Below, one piece after another: positions 43,761 through 53,676 of a stretch of DNA of 64,000 nucleotides. Position 1 is the stretch's first letter, and every line of letters begins with the position of its first letter. The notes beneath the pieces are model-generated. The model saw only the letters and a list, made by a program, of their open reading frames with translations, was not told the origin of the DNA and searched no databases. Source of the DNA: Favolaschia claudopus (lineage: Eukaryota > Basidiomycota > Agaricomycetes > Agaricales > Mycenaceae). Location: NCBI GenBank assembly GCA_037176885.1, contig JAWWNJ010000030.1:1364001-1428000 (forward strand), given 5' to 3'. The position numbers and the translations under genes are program-made.

Positions 43761-44561
43761 ATACTGGGTATCGAGATCAAACGGAATCGACAACGCCGCA
43801 CCATTTCCCTTTCCCAAACAAAGTACATTGATGCCGTCCTAAAACGCTGTGGGATGGCAAACTGCAACCCTTCCAAAACTCCAATGGCGACTACCTCACG
43901 ACTGACCACTGAGGACCCCATCGACAACACCACGCTATTCCAGATAACCATCAATGGGGAAACAGTCACATACCCTGGTGTTGTTGGCTCAATCCAGTAT
44001 GCAGTCCAGGGAACGTTAGCCTACCTCGCTGGTGTCCTTGGTCGCTACAGTGCGAGTCCTAAAGCGTGCCACTGGGAAGCAGTGAAGCACGGCCTACACT
44101 ACATGCACTACACCCGCGACCTAGAGCTCTGCTTGGATGGGTCAGACATCTCGGGAGACCTCGACTTCCACGGGTTTTCCGACGCTAGCTGGTCAGGCGA
44201 TGAGGACACTTCACGGTCTACGTCTGGTTACGCGTTCATATCCGGTCGAGGGGCACTGGGCTGGTCGAGCAAAAGGCAGAACATGGTGGCTCTTTCTTCC
44301 ACCGAATCAGGGTACATCGGGCTCTCAAACGCTGGACAGCATTTGGCCTGGCTTGAGACATTTTTTGCTGAAGTCGGACACGAGCAAACCGGCCCTACGG
44401 AGTAACTTATTCTGTGAGAACCAAGCAGCTATCGTCCTCTGTCGTGATCCTCAATTCCGTGCACGCACCAAGCACATCAAGCGCAAATACCACTTCATCC
44501 GCGACGACATTGTTGCCAAAGCGTTATCCGCTATGTCTCCACTCATGACATGGTCGCAGAC
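43740..44561 (+). pseudogene. copia RNase H region
   Basis: LGIEIKRNRQRRTISLSQTK, YIDAVLKRCGMANCNPSKTP, FHGFSDASWSGDEDTSRSTS (RNase H first Asp) and ALGWSSKRQNMVALSSTESG are classical for copia. After 44405 a frameshift leads to NLFCENQAAIVLCRDPQFRA and RTKHIKRKYHFIRDDIVAK, the RNase H C-terminus. It ends at a MITE-like element (44562). Confidence 0.75.
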
Positions 44562-44785
44562 CAAGGGGGCACCGGCATTCTAACCGGCGACTAAGGGCCG
44601 GTTATTTGGTCCGGCCGCGAGAGCGTCTGGTAGTCTTTTCGAGTGAGAAGCACTATGTTTTAGGTCTACAGGTGGCGTCAGGGGACTTCGCTGGTCAGTG
44701 TCAATGTGGTTTTGTTTGGCGAAGCAGTCAAAGTAATGTTGCTCTGTTTTTGCCTTCCAAAGAAGGTTGGAAACTAAATAATTTC
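44562..44785. mobile_element. CAAGGGGGCACCGGC element, right part lost
   Basis: The left end CAAGGGGGCACCGGCATTCT and about 220 bp match the reverse complement of 58225-58739. The right end is replaced by a GGGGCGCTC MITE end (44776-44825). Confidence 0.6.
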
Positions 44786-44843
44786 TGGGACGAGACGAGC
44801 CGCCGAGCTAAGAATTGAGCGCCCCTAAGCGTATTCAGACATA

Positions 44844-45380
44844 CTGTAGAATTACGGTCAATTCGTGAATCACGCGTCACAGCCCCCCCTGTCGAAGCGA
44901 AATTTAACCCCCTGTCACGCATCACAGGGCCCAATGTCGAAAAGGTCTATCGATTCGCAAAAATTGCTTAAAGTGCCTCATGCATATGGTCAGTGAAAAA
45001 TTTCTCTGAGTCTTGAAGACAGTTCATTTGCTCACAAAATACTGAAATTTGTTCGAATAATAACCCATTTGGAGTCTTTGCACACTAACAGTTGAAGATT
45101 TCAATTGTTGCCACAAAAAAATCCTACGGCATACAGCTCTCTAACATTTTTTTTTGCAGACAATTGAAGGAGAGGACAAAAATGGCCCCATGTTCCCGGA
45201 ACATGCTCTCGAACATGTAGGATTTGTGTCGGCATCATTGGAAGACGGCATGGGCCGGCTTTGGGCGATTATCGATTTTTTTGGGTTCGTCACGCCCACC
45301 CGCCGTCTTTGCCGAAATGTCGAACTGGTTGCGGCGCGTCACACGTCACTCCCCCCTTCGATTTGACCGTAATTCTACAG
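44844..45380. mobile_element. CTGTAGAATTACGG MITE, complete
   Basis: 537 bp. Ends CTGTAGAATTACGGTCAA / complement, TA on both sides. Inverted relative to 38983-41608, so the two could pair over long arms 6 kb apart. Confidence 0.85.
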
Positions 45381-45601
45381 TATGTACTGTACCATTTCGA
45401 TCAGTTCGCCTGTCACGCGTCACACCCGATTTTCGGGGACCCCGCCAATAATTTTCTTTCGATTTTAGCGGAAATTGGAGATTTGTCGGAAAAAATAAAA
45501 AGTCACGTGCTTGGCGAATTGAATACGGATGCCGTGCAGCCGAAGCTTGATTTAACAGGTTGCCGACCCATGCCGGACGCCCTAGCTGCCTGCATCAACC
45601 A

Positions 45602-46577
45602 TCAATCACAGCCAGGAACTGATTTTAGCCCCACCCTGCTTCTCAACTGCTTTTGCTCATGGATGTCCAAGAGTTGCGCGACCTCTGGATTATGATAGTG
45701 GATATCGATCAAGTCATGTGAGCTGTCATTTACGACAACGGCAGCTGGCGGCATCAAATTGGCATCAAACGGCTTCCGTACACAGAGAAATACTAAAACT
45801 TCGTCCTTGCTTGATTCTCGGGATACACAGTTGTAGAAATCAATTATGCATTCATTCTGGGGGGTGTGTGTGTGTGTGTGTGGTCCTGTGACGATATCCA
45901 GCATCTTTGATCCACGCACCTCTTGTGGATGTCTAAGAGTTGAGCGATCTCTGGATCGTGGAATTTGATGTGCTCACGTTATGCGCCACTGATTGACTGC
46001 GGCACGCATCCGCATCAGCTTTCATCATTCTCGGCCTCTTGGCGATCAGAATTGACAAAGAATTGATGTGGAGATCTTTCTTCGTCAATCGCGAGAACCA
46101 CAGACACACAGAACCAGAACGCGAACACAGGTAAAACCCAATGTATTTCCAGTGAGTTTGTAGGCAAAGAGGGCACCGGACCGGTACGTTAGTGCAAGGT
46201 TTTGAGATGCTGAGCTTGGATGCCGCCGCAATCTGAAACTCGTAAACTTCGGAACAAGACGAGTTGGCTTTCCCGCTTCGAATCGAGAGGGTACATCCTC
46301 CGTTTGAGGTGCTCTTGCCACAAAATCCACAAGGATACGAACTAGACACCTGAGCAATTGTAAGTATCTGCTAGGACCACTGAAAGTTGGATACCTAGGT
46401 GAGCAGTCCTTTCTCTTCGACATTGCGCAGGTAGCAAAGAATGTGTTTCCCCATATGATTCTGTCGATCCGTACCGGCAACGTCCACGCCGCAAATTTGG
46501 CATTTGCGACGCCCATCTTTGGTGCTCAATGCAGCCACGGTAGCCACCGATGGTAAAAGATGTGAAGCATGTATCAC
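45602..46577 (-). pseudogene. Cys/His-rich zinc-finger protein remnant
   Basis: On the minus strand a C2H2-like unit (KCQICGVDVAG then RQNHMGKHILCYLRN) at 46516-46400 is followed, after a likely intron (46378 to 46338), by SSYPCGFCGKSTSNGGCTLS, NSSCSEVYEF and PCTNVPVRCPLCLQTHWKY. The latter spacing (CGFCG...C...SSC...PCTNVP.CPLC...WKY) recurs in Agaricomycete proteins of unknown function. An in-frame TAG just before the donor and broken frames downstream suggest decay. A short stretch (HNPEVAQLLDIHE / HDPEIAQLLDIHK) is duplicated at 45640-45700 and 45925-45985 around a GT microsatellite. Confidence 0.45.
45863..45882. repeat. (GT)n microsatellite
   Basis: An uninterrupted GT run of about nine units, between two copies of a short coding-like repeat. 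Confidence 0.95.
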
Positions 46578-46747
46578 ATTCCCTGATCGTGAGTGTCAAT
46601 GTCCAGGCAGAAATACCTTCATAAGTATAAGTACAGTTGAACATCTCATAATGCATAGCGTCCGTGGACCCCTAAGGACTATGCATTATGAGCAATATGC
46701 ATTCATGCATACCGTCACATAATGTGACATATGTGACATTTACTATA

Positions 46748-47002
46748 CTGTACCGTCCTGTATGGAGGCGACGGTCACGGTAACGGAGGCCCTGTCGCGT
46801 CGCCGACATCCGCAAAAGTCACGGTCACGGCAAGGTTTTTGACGGATTTTGATCCATCAAAACTGACAAAAACGCCCCAAAATTGCCAAATATGGCAATT
46901 TTTCGGCGACGGTCACGCCAAAATTCAGTCGCGTCGCGTCGCCCCCGTCGATTACAACATGTCACGGTCGCCAGGTCGTCGCCTCCATACAGGGCGGTAC
47001 AG
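46748..47002. mobile_element. CTGTACCG MITE
   Basis: 255 bp. Ends CTGTACCGTCCTGTATGGAG / complement with one mismatch, TA on both sides. GTCACGGTCACGG words inside. Relatives at 51875 and 52846. Confidence 0.85.
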
Positions 47003-47193
47003 TATATGGAAGTGCGGCCTACAGTGGCTGCAGAAAACAATGCAACAAGGCGTTTCGAGTCATTGACGTGGTCTCTGGGCTCAAACAAAGTGCAGGACAT
47101 GAAATCTGAGTGAAATGAAAATTTTTGAGCCAACGACCCAATTACCATATATGGTAATCGAGCCACAGTGAATTTTTTCATGTGTTTTTTTAC

Positions 47194-47516
47194 ACCGCAC
47201 TTTTCAGCGGTGAACCCTACAGGAAAATAAGCATCATAGGATGAAAGTACTCCTAAAGACGATCTCAGTCATATCTGACTTTACTTAGTTTGCTGCCGAT
47301 TTGAGCCCGTAATAGTTGCTGTAAGATGGCCATTTTGGCCTAAAAATGCCAGATTTATTCAAAAAATGACCAAAATGACCATCTTCAAGCAGCCATTGCG
47401 GGTCCAAAACTGTAGGAATCTAGGTAAAGTAACATATGACTGAGGTCGTATTTGCGAGTACTTTCGACCTATGAAGACCGTTTCTCGGTGCGGTGTAGCA
47501 CTGAAAAGTGCCCTGT
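47194..47516. mobile_element. Small fold-back element
   Basis: 323 bp, two imperfect inverted arms of about 150 bp meeting near 47355 (AAGATGGCCATTTTGG / complement). Shared words CATAGGATGAAAGTACTC and CACTTTTCAG link it to 24995-25657. Confidence 0.7.
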
Positions 47517-47820
47517 TAATAAATCCCTTAAAAAATTCATTACACTCGAATTACTATATATGGTCATGGGGTAAGTTGCCTAAAAAAGTCATTTCACCCG
47601 TATTCCATGTCCAGAACTTTGTTTGAGTCAAAAGACACACTGAATGCCCCAGAACCGCTTGGTGCAGTTTTAATGGCGGCCACTGTAGATGCCGGACTGT
47701 TCACCAGTTGTCGTAAAAGCGGTCAAAATCTTGGATTTGGCTGTAACTTGACTGTAACAGGTCACAAACTTGTGAACAACGCTTATCCGACCGTGTGAAC
47801 GGGCACGTGTGTCACAAAAT

Positions 47821-48607
47821 CCGAGGTCTTGGATGACAGGCGCCATCAAGTTCAGACTCTATATAATAAATTTATCGACTATCATAAATCTTGTACTTAG
47901 AGTCTGACTTGGTGAGACTAATTCTGCAGCAACTTATCGAGAAATCTCACGCAAGCTCCCCCTTTTAGTGTTGCCGTCGAGGTGAGGTCAATCTGATTTG
48001 CAGCTCGCCTCGGAGTCCGAGTTGATGAACTCGGTCAGTTGAGTTCTGCATCGATTTGAGTCGAGTTGTTTGACGGCATGTCCTAATGCGTACAATTCCA
48101 TCCATGTACGACGCGTTGCGTCTAATTAACACGAAAAAGCGCGTTAGTCCTTCCGCAATGTATCTGAAAGTCCTTGCATTCAGTCAGCAAAAGATTATGG
48201 CACGCTTTCGGCAGACTCGCGTGACCGATCACGGTCATGGTCGCTTGTTTTTTGACGTCTTTTCCTCCACACGACGCGCGTCCCGTCCATCGCAAACGAT
48301 GAGCGGGCTCTGCGCGTGCCTCACCGCCGAGCACTGTCGCTGCACAAACTCATACTGGGCCGCTACCCCTTCCAGCTCACAGTCTTACTCCTCACCAACC
48401 CCGCAATTCCCTCCCAGTCTCGGACTTCCACTTCCTGGCTATTATGGCGGGAACGCGACTCCTGCACCCGTTCTCTACCAATTTGTGGCTCAACAGCCGG
48501 CAGGGAATAACTCTCCTGCATCGTCTGGCCCCTTTACACCCCTGATGCAGTCGTTTCTCCGCCAAAATAGTACCATCCCATTCCCGCTGCTAGACACGAC
48601 AAATACA
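47821..48607. other. Upstream region of the Helitron helicase
   Basis: An ORF at 48086-48661 reads Pro/Ser/Gln-rich (PSLGLPLPGYYGGNATPAPV, QQPAGNNSPASSGPFTPLMQ) and may be a low-complexity protein part. No Rep motif (HUH) was found, so the helicase fragment lacks its N-terminal domains. Confidence 0.35.
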
Positions 48608-48703
48608 CCGGACTGGTTATACGACAAATGTCTGATCGCGTCTTGGAGGCTGAGATTTTAGGCGGGGAGCACAATGGCGAATTAGCTTTTGTCCCCCGAA
48701 TTA

Positions 48704-50497
48704 TGTTGAAGTGTGTTGTCGTCCAGCCGAGACGGTCCGTAGATCCGCGTTCAACACGCGATACTGTAACCTCATGTAAATTAGTGATACAGATCATCGA
48801 TTCTTTTGCTTTTGCTCTCATCCCGCCTCTGCGCGTCGCTGCCCCGGAGTCGATATCCAACAGGTTATGGGCCTATAGCTCGCTACCTCTTGAAGATCTA
48901 TCTAGGACTTCTTGTTAATTGCTCGCTGTCACGATCAGCACCAGGTTTTTGCACCAATCTCTTTGTCTATCTTTCACTGCATCTCGGATTCGCGTCGACC
49001 ATGGTTAAACCATCGGATATCTTGAAGGAGCGGAGAATTTTTGGACTTGGAAGGCTGATGCCTCGTCTTTGTTGTTGACTGAAGGTCTTTGGGATGCGGT
49101 CGATCCCCTGGTTAATGTTCCAAACGGTGCCGTACAGTTGCGCACTTGGTCCCAAAACAATGCTAAAGCTCATGGGATGCTCTATCTCACCCTGAGCCAG
49201 AGCGTGAAGGAAAAGATCAATAATGCCAGCCTTGGTGTTAACGGTCGTTTGCTTTGGGCCACTTTGGATTCGTACTACACCACCGCCGATCCCGCTACTC
49301 GCTCCACCTTGATGTCCAAGTTCCATGGGGTCTCCCACAATGTCATGCAGCCCGCCGATACGTTTCTCCAGGCCGTCGTCACTGCAGAGAACCGTCTCAC
49401 CGCCATTGCTGCGACCCTGCCGGCTCACATGGTTCAGGATAAAATCCTGAGCGGTCTTTCCTCCGCGTATTCACCCATCATCACTATCCTGCAGCATTAG
49501 TCCCCCCAGCATGATGTCCAGTCCATGATCAATGCCATCAATGCTTGGGAACGCTCTGATCTTCAGCATTCTGATTCGCTTATCCAGGCTGCTCGGAACA
49601 CCTTCGCAGCCTATAATCCGAATCACGGGGGTGAAGATATTGTTGCTGAAGCTCATCTCGCTCGCAATCGGACCCAACGTACCTCATCCAAAAAACCCTA
49701 TTCCCACTCCCACTCGCATTCTACCTCTAACGACAAATTTGACTGGACCAACACGAAGAATCGCACCGCCGTCTGCTATAGATGCGGTCTTCCCGGCCAT
49801 TTTGCCCAATTCTGCATTTCGATCATGCCCGACGATGTCCGCCGTCGTATTCTTCGTAATCGCGAGGACAACGCCCAGGTTGCTTCGGATGCTCGGGAAT
49901 CGGACTCGGAAACTGTTGCCTTTGCCGCCACTGGCGAACATGCTTTCTCTGCCATGCTTGACCTCCCCAATGAGATCAACATGGATACCTTGTCCCCGGA
50001 AGTCACTGAGGCCTTTGCCGCTGCCTACTGCTAACCCCATCCGCCTCCAGCTCTCGTTGCTAGCCTTGCTTTTCGTGAGGAGCAAGCTGCTCTTGCACAC
50101 GCACAGAACTCCCCTGCCGTTTCCACCAACTCTAGCCCTGCGTCCAGCCCGACTAAGAAGAAGAAGAAAAAGAAGAAGAAGTCGGCCTCGACTGGTGTGT
50201 CGGTCACTCATACAGTCGAAGAAATCGAGGCGGCGTTGGAAAGTGTCTCTCTTGCCGAAGATCCCGCGAACGTCTCAGATGCCGGAACGGACTACACGAT
50301 TTAGGATTTTTCAGACTACGGGGGTGTCTCGTCTGCGGGGGTGTGTTGAAGTGTGTTGTCGTCCAGCCGAGACGGTCCGTAGATCCGCGTTCAACACGCG
50401 ATAACCTCATGTAAATTAGTGATACAGATCATCGATTCTTTTGCTTTTGCTCTCATCCCGCCTCTGCGCGTCGCTGCCCCGGAGTCGATATCCAACA
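48704..50497 (+). mobile_element. Gag-only LTR retrotransposon (TR-GAG-like)
   Basis: LTRs 48704-48862 and 50344-50497 (TGTTGAAGTG...ATATCCAACA), identical by eye except for a 5-bp gap (CTGTA present only in the 5' LTR). Target duplication AATTA on both sides. Primer site GGTTATGGGCCTATA at 48863 is the initiator tRNA-Met half site. The only ORF is gag. The gag stop is 40 bp before the 3' LTR, so there is no room for pol. It must have been mobilised by a copia element in trans. Confidence 0.95.
49001..50304 (+). CDS. Gag protein of the gag-only LTR element (inactivated)
   Basis: Starts MVKPSDILK, shifts frame by one base near 49030, then reads NFWTWKADASSLLLTEGLWD, a copia Gag N-terminus (.W...). 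SRSTLMSKFHGVSHN and ATLPAHMVQDKILSGLSSAY follow. A CCHC knuckle CYRCGLPGHFAQFC lies at about 49774-49815. The C-terminus is Lys-rich (nine-Lys run) and then acidic, ending at TAG 50304. Two in-frame stops, TAG 49498 and TAA 50032, interrupt it. Gag would package element RNA. Its length (about 430 codons) is longer than copia Gag alone. Confidence 0.7.
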
Positions 50498-50780
50498 AAT
50501 TATGCTGACACCCTCTGGAGGTACAAATGATTTCTTCTTTACCCTTTCGCGTCTCCAGTTCCCTGTGCGCCTTGCTTTCGCAATGTCCATCAACAAGGCC
50601 CAGGGACAATCCGTTAAATATGTTGGCCTTGATCTTCAGATGCCAGTCTTCACTCACGGACAACTCTACGTTGCTCTCTCGAGAGCAACATCTCGGCATC
50701 GTATCAAGGCCCTGCTACCACAGCGCTCGCTCTCCAATTGTACTCCAAACATTGTACCTCCTCAGGTTTTTGCGCAGTGA

Positions 50781-51620
50781 TGTACTTAATTTGAAATAAA
50801 TTGTATCCTCTCTCCAACATGGGGCGCTTCGTGAAAATCTCTGAATTTTTTTGCACTGGTAGAGTTTGTTGGCTTCTCTCTGTGAGCGACAGTTTTGCAA
50901 ACCGGACAAGTCGAGGTTTTTCGTCGTCGTTTCAAACAGAGGGAATACAAGCACAGCCAAATATATCATTTAATTCATTTTTACATTCTGACCTCGTACC
51001 AACGCCGAATTTTTCGGTTTCGTTGGCGTCGAGACCTTGATTGATGTCCATTTGAAGGTTCAAAGATCAAGGAAATATGCCCCAGATCCCGGCGCTTGAA
51101 AGTTCGAGTCGGCTCGACCAGTGATAATATCTGCTTATAAAAATTACACGCAGCAACAAACACAAAAGGAATGCATACCATTTCTCCTTCGGCTGCCGAC
51201 TCTATCCCTTCATCTTCTGGCTGTCTGGCTGTGTCCATGTCTACCTTGCTCACCTTCGTCAGAGAATTTGGAGACTGACAGACTTCGCAATCACCTTTCG
51301 GATACTGGCGTTCATCGTTGTTTAATTCTCCGTCTTTGGTGATCCTCAGGGTGCTCTGTACGCGTCGTTTAAAGGCGGCCAGTGCGCCCACCGCCAAACC
51401 TGCGTCATGTCAAGTTGTGGATCATTCGTCATGGCGCCACTCAACTCCACTCCGCTCCGACTGTGCAGTGCTCGGTTCTGGTTGTTCCACCGTCAGTGAC
51501 GCAAAACGATAACATGACTGGCCTGGACGCGCTGGATGGTGAGAACTTTCACCGTCGCGTCCTCCTTCGGCCGTTTTTCGTGTCTCCACCAGACTCCACT
51601 GTCATATTGCTCTCTCTAGC
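50781..51620. other. Spacer inside the Helitron
   Basis: A minus ORF (51397-50981) with CEVCQSPNSLTK is protein-like but unassigned. Confidence 0.3.
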
Positions 51621-51628
51621 ATATAAAA
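51621..51628 (+). promoter_or_regulatory. TATA box
   Basis: ATATAAAA lies 73 bp before the ATG at 51694, the usual spacing for fungal promoters, followed by a pyrimidine-rich leader. Confidence 0.55.
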
Positions 51629-51693
51629 ACCTCAGCTACTTCCGTCGAAAAGTTATCCAATTCAACTACTTTAAATTTCTACTCTCTATCACC

Positions 51694-52840
51694 ATGCCTT
51701 CTTCAGCTACTATCTCGGGTGTCGCCGTCCTCGAAAACCCTCGGGCCATCCCAAACACAAACACCATCTTATTCGACTCTCAGATGTACCTTGCGCGTTG
51801 GTTCCTTACGATACTTCAACGAAAACAAACTCGAGTTTGCGCCAGTTTCCTGCTGTAGCGTGGTGATTCATGTACTGTACCGATATGTATGGTAGCAACA
51901 TAACGCATAATGCAGAGCCATTTTTGCTTACAAATCGTCCCATATATGGTAAATTTGCACTGCTTTTGCACAGCAAATTACCATAAAAGGCTAGCAACGG
52001 CGCGTAACGCACCTCAGTTGCCTCCATACAGATCGGTACAGTATGTGTTTATTGCTGAATGTTAAAGTTGTACTGATTTAATCTACAGGCCGCCCGTATC
52101 TCGCCTGACATCGAAGTTTTCTCTGACAAACTGGCCGCCGTGGACTACCACCTCTTTGGGGACATCATATCTGTGAGTTTCACTTACCGTTTGGCCTGTA
52201 TTTTCAATACGCTCAAACTAACAATCGTTTCCAGTTGATAATTTCACCCCCAAATATCACCCATTTGTCAGTGTATGCGGCGCTGCTTCCAATGTCGACA
52301 AGCAGAACTCATCTTTCGACATTACCGCTGAGCAATATCTCTCCGCCAACAAGGCTTACAACAACCAATTCCCGGTTCACTGTGTTTTCCCTGATACCCC
52401 GCGCTGGCAGAACAAAAAACCCCTTCCTGGGCCAGGCAAGCCGGTATGTAGTAGTTGATGGTTTCTTAACTGGTGTTGAGCGCAACCCGGATCGTGCTGT
52501 CAAGCATTTCATCATCGATATCGAGAAGGTCACCTTTGTTGGCCAAGGGACATCTGCACCAAAAGCGGAGCCAAGTCCTGTTAAATTGAGTATGTGCTTT
52601 CTACATTTCTTTACCCCCATTCATCGCCAACTCTGTCGCCCTCAGAATCCAACTCCGGTGCCTCCTCCGCGCTGATGTTCACTGGCTTTGACGAGGTCAC
52701 GGAACAACCCGCTCCCAAAAAGCGAAAAATCACGTTAGTCACCAGCGATGATCAACCTACCGAGCAGCCAAACAACAGCGACGACGATAAAGGCGAAGGT
52801 AGTTCCACTGGTAATAGTCGTCGCCGTCAGCGCCAGTAGA
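51694..52840 (+). pseudogene. Helitron-internal gene of unknown function, MITE in intron, two frame breaks
   Basis: Starts MPSSATISGVAVLENPRAIP and continues, after a one-base frame break near 51795, as SLRYFNENKLEFAPVSC. An intron from about 51862 to 52089 carries the MITE 51875-52041. It is followed by ARISPDIEVFSDKLAAVDYH, a 62-bp intron (52172-52233, GTGAGT...TTCCAG), then NFTPKYHPFVSVCGAASNVD and FPVHCVFPDTPRWQNKKPLP. A second break follows near 52440, then YVVVDGFLTGVERNPDRAVK. The tail carries an NLS-like APKKRKI and is acidic. It sits downstream of the helicase, before the Helitron 3' end. A small beta-rich, single-strand-DNA-binding protein is one possibility, but this is a guess. 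Confidence 0.55.
51875..52041. mobile_element. CTGTACCGAT MITE inside an intron
   Basis: 167 bp. Ends CTGTACCGATATGTATGG / complement, TA on both sides, ACCATATATGG-like palindrome inside. It lies in the proposed intron of the 51694 gene. Confidence 0.85.
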
Positions 52841-52845
52841 ATATA

Positions 52846-53015
52846 CTGTAGCCTTCTGTATGACTGAAACGTAACGCGTAACGGAGGCCTGTTTCTGCTG
52901 ACAAATCACCCATATATGGCAAGTCACTTTCCTTAAAAGGGTGATTTGTAAGCTGTTTCAGCCGTTTCAGCCTGTAACGGTCCAAAATTGGTTTCAGCCA
53001 TACAGAGCGCTACAG
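52846..53015. mobile_element. CTGTAGCCTTCTGTATG MITE
   Basis: 170 bp. Ends CTGTAGCCTTCTGTATG / complement, TA on both sides, directly after the stop of the 51694 gene. Confidence 0.85.
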
Positions 53016-53087
53016 TATTTGCACTTTGTATTTCAAATTCAAATTTTGTCCTTAAACACTCTTCGCGTACCCTATATTGAGATTTAA

Positions 53088-53116
53088 CCCGTGGCGAAGC
53101 ACGGGCTCACTGCTAG
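53088..53116 (+). mobile_element. Helitron 3' terminus
   Basis: A perfect 6-bp hairpin CCCGTG-GCGAAG-CACGGG is followed by CTCACTGCTAG, with CTAG 11 bases after the hairpin and T next. This is the diagnostic Helitron 3' end and fits the helicase upstream. Confidence 0.9.
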
Positions 53117-53154
53117 TCTATATCTATATAAGAACCAAAGACTTCGTGTCTGAC
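53117..53154 (+). mobile_element. Possible 5' terminus of a second Helitron
   Basis: TCTATATCTATATAAG follows the first Helitron's CTAG directly. Helitrons begin with TC and AT-rich starts of this kind are common. If true, two Helitrons abut head to tail and the second ends at 60744. Confidence 0.4.
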
Positions 53155-53305
53155 AAGACAAACGAAAGGGACATTCGTATTGGCTGACCGCTAACAAAAT
53201 GCCATGAACCGCCCCACTGGTGCGTCATTTTGTCGAGATGTTAAGTTCGTGGTCGCATGCTCTACCCGTCTCTCTGCACGATGTCGATTCACTCGTTGCT
53301 CAACC

Positions 53306-53676
53306 ATGCCCGCCACAACGAGCCGTCTTCGCCCACTGCTGCCCAAGACGCCCTCTATGACTCAGCCCGAGCCCTTTTCGCTTAGCAGAAGAATGGAGCG
53401 CGAGGGGAATCTCGGCGAGCTGAGTGCAGTAAATGGTGCACCTGTGGAGATCAGAGCGAGTCCTGTTTCAAGGAAGAGTCGGAATCAGGTCAGCCATTCA
53501 ACAAGATGTCGTGCCGGACCCGTTCAAAAGTAATTTTTTCTTAGTCCGAGTCTGAACGGCGTTCGGCGGGCCAAAGAAGACGAAGGAAGAGAGAAGCAAA
53601 GGAAAAAGAGAACGATGGTCGTTTGGTACGCGAGACTTGCGATCTGAGCTACATGGTGGACTTCACACTGATCTGA
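53306..53676 (+). CDS. Small basic nuclear-like protein (two exons)
   Basis: Exon 1 53306-53488, intron 53489-53544 (GTCAGC...TTCTTAG), exon 2 53545-53676. 315 nt, 104 codons plus TGA, phase 0. It reads MPATTSRLRPLLPKTPSMTQ..., then a basic block QRRRRKREAKEKE that looks like a nuclear localisation signal, ending SYMVDFTLI. The donor GTCAGC is uncommon, which lowers confidence. No family recognised. It lies within the proposed second Helitron. Confidence 0.35.

Larger units (their letters stand above)
41626..44561 (+). mobile_element. Decayed Ty1/copia retrotransposon
   Basis: An LTR end (TTTACTTACTTTCTCAATA) is followed by GGTCATGGGCCC (41681-41692), a half-tRNA-Met primer site, then gag, RT and RNase H remnants in order. 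Integrase is missing between 42.9 and 43.2 kb. The 5' LTR is overrun by the MITE ending at 41608. The 3' end is replaced by the CAAGGGGGCACC element at 44562. A MITE (42393-42899) is nested inside. Confidence 0.8.
46634..47820. mobile_element. CAGTTGAAC-family element with nested insertions
   Basis: Begins CAGTTGAACATCTCATAATG after TA. Segments 46634-46745, 47003-47030 and about 47690-47760 follow the reverse complement of 30087-30545. The rest is filled by the 46748-47002 MITE, the 47194-47516 fold-back and unassigned DNA. The right terminus was not found. Confidence 0.6.
48608..50780 (+). pseudogene. Helitron PIF1-like helicase C-terminus, split by an LTR element
   Basis: 48608-48703 (RVLEAEILGGEHNGELAFVP) joins 50503-50780 ([60 protein letters not shown]). 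[11 protein letters not shown] is helicase motif V and YVALSRATS motif VI of PIF1-like helicases in Helitron RepHel proteins. The two parts are separated by the gag-only LTR element with target duplication AATTA. Removing it restores one frame. The Rep and N-terminal helicase motifs are absent. The protein ends with a normal stop at 50780. Confidence 0.8.

Noticed and set aside
44562..44785. 3' LTR of the copia element
   Set aside because: The sequence starts CAAGGGGGCACC, not TG, and recurs alone with inverted ends at 58225-58739.
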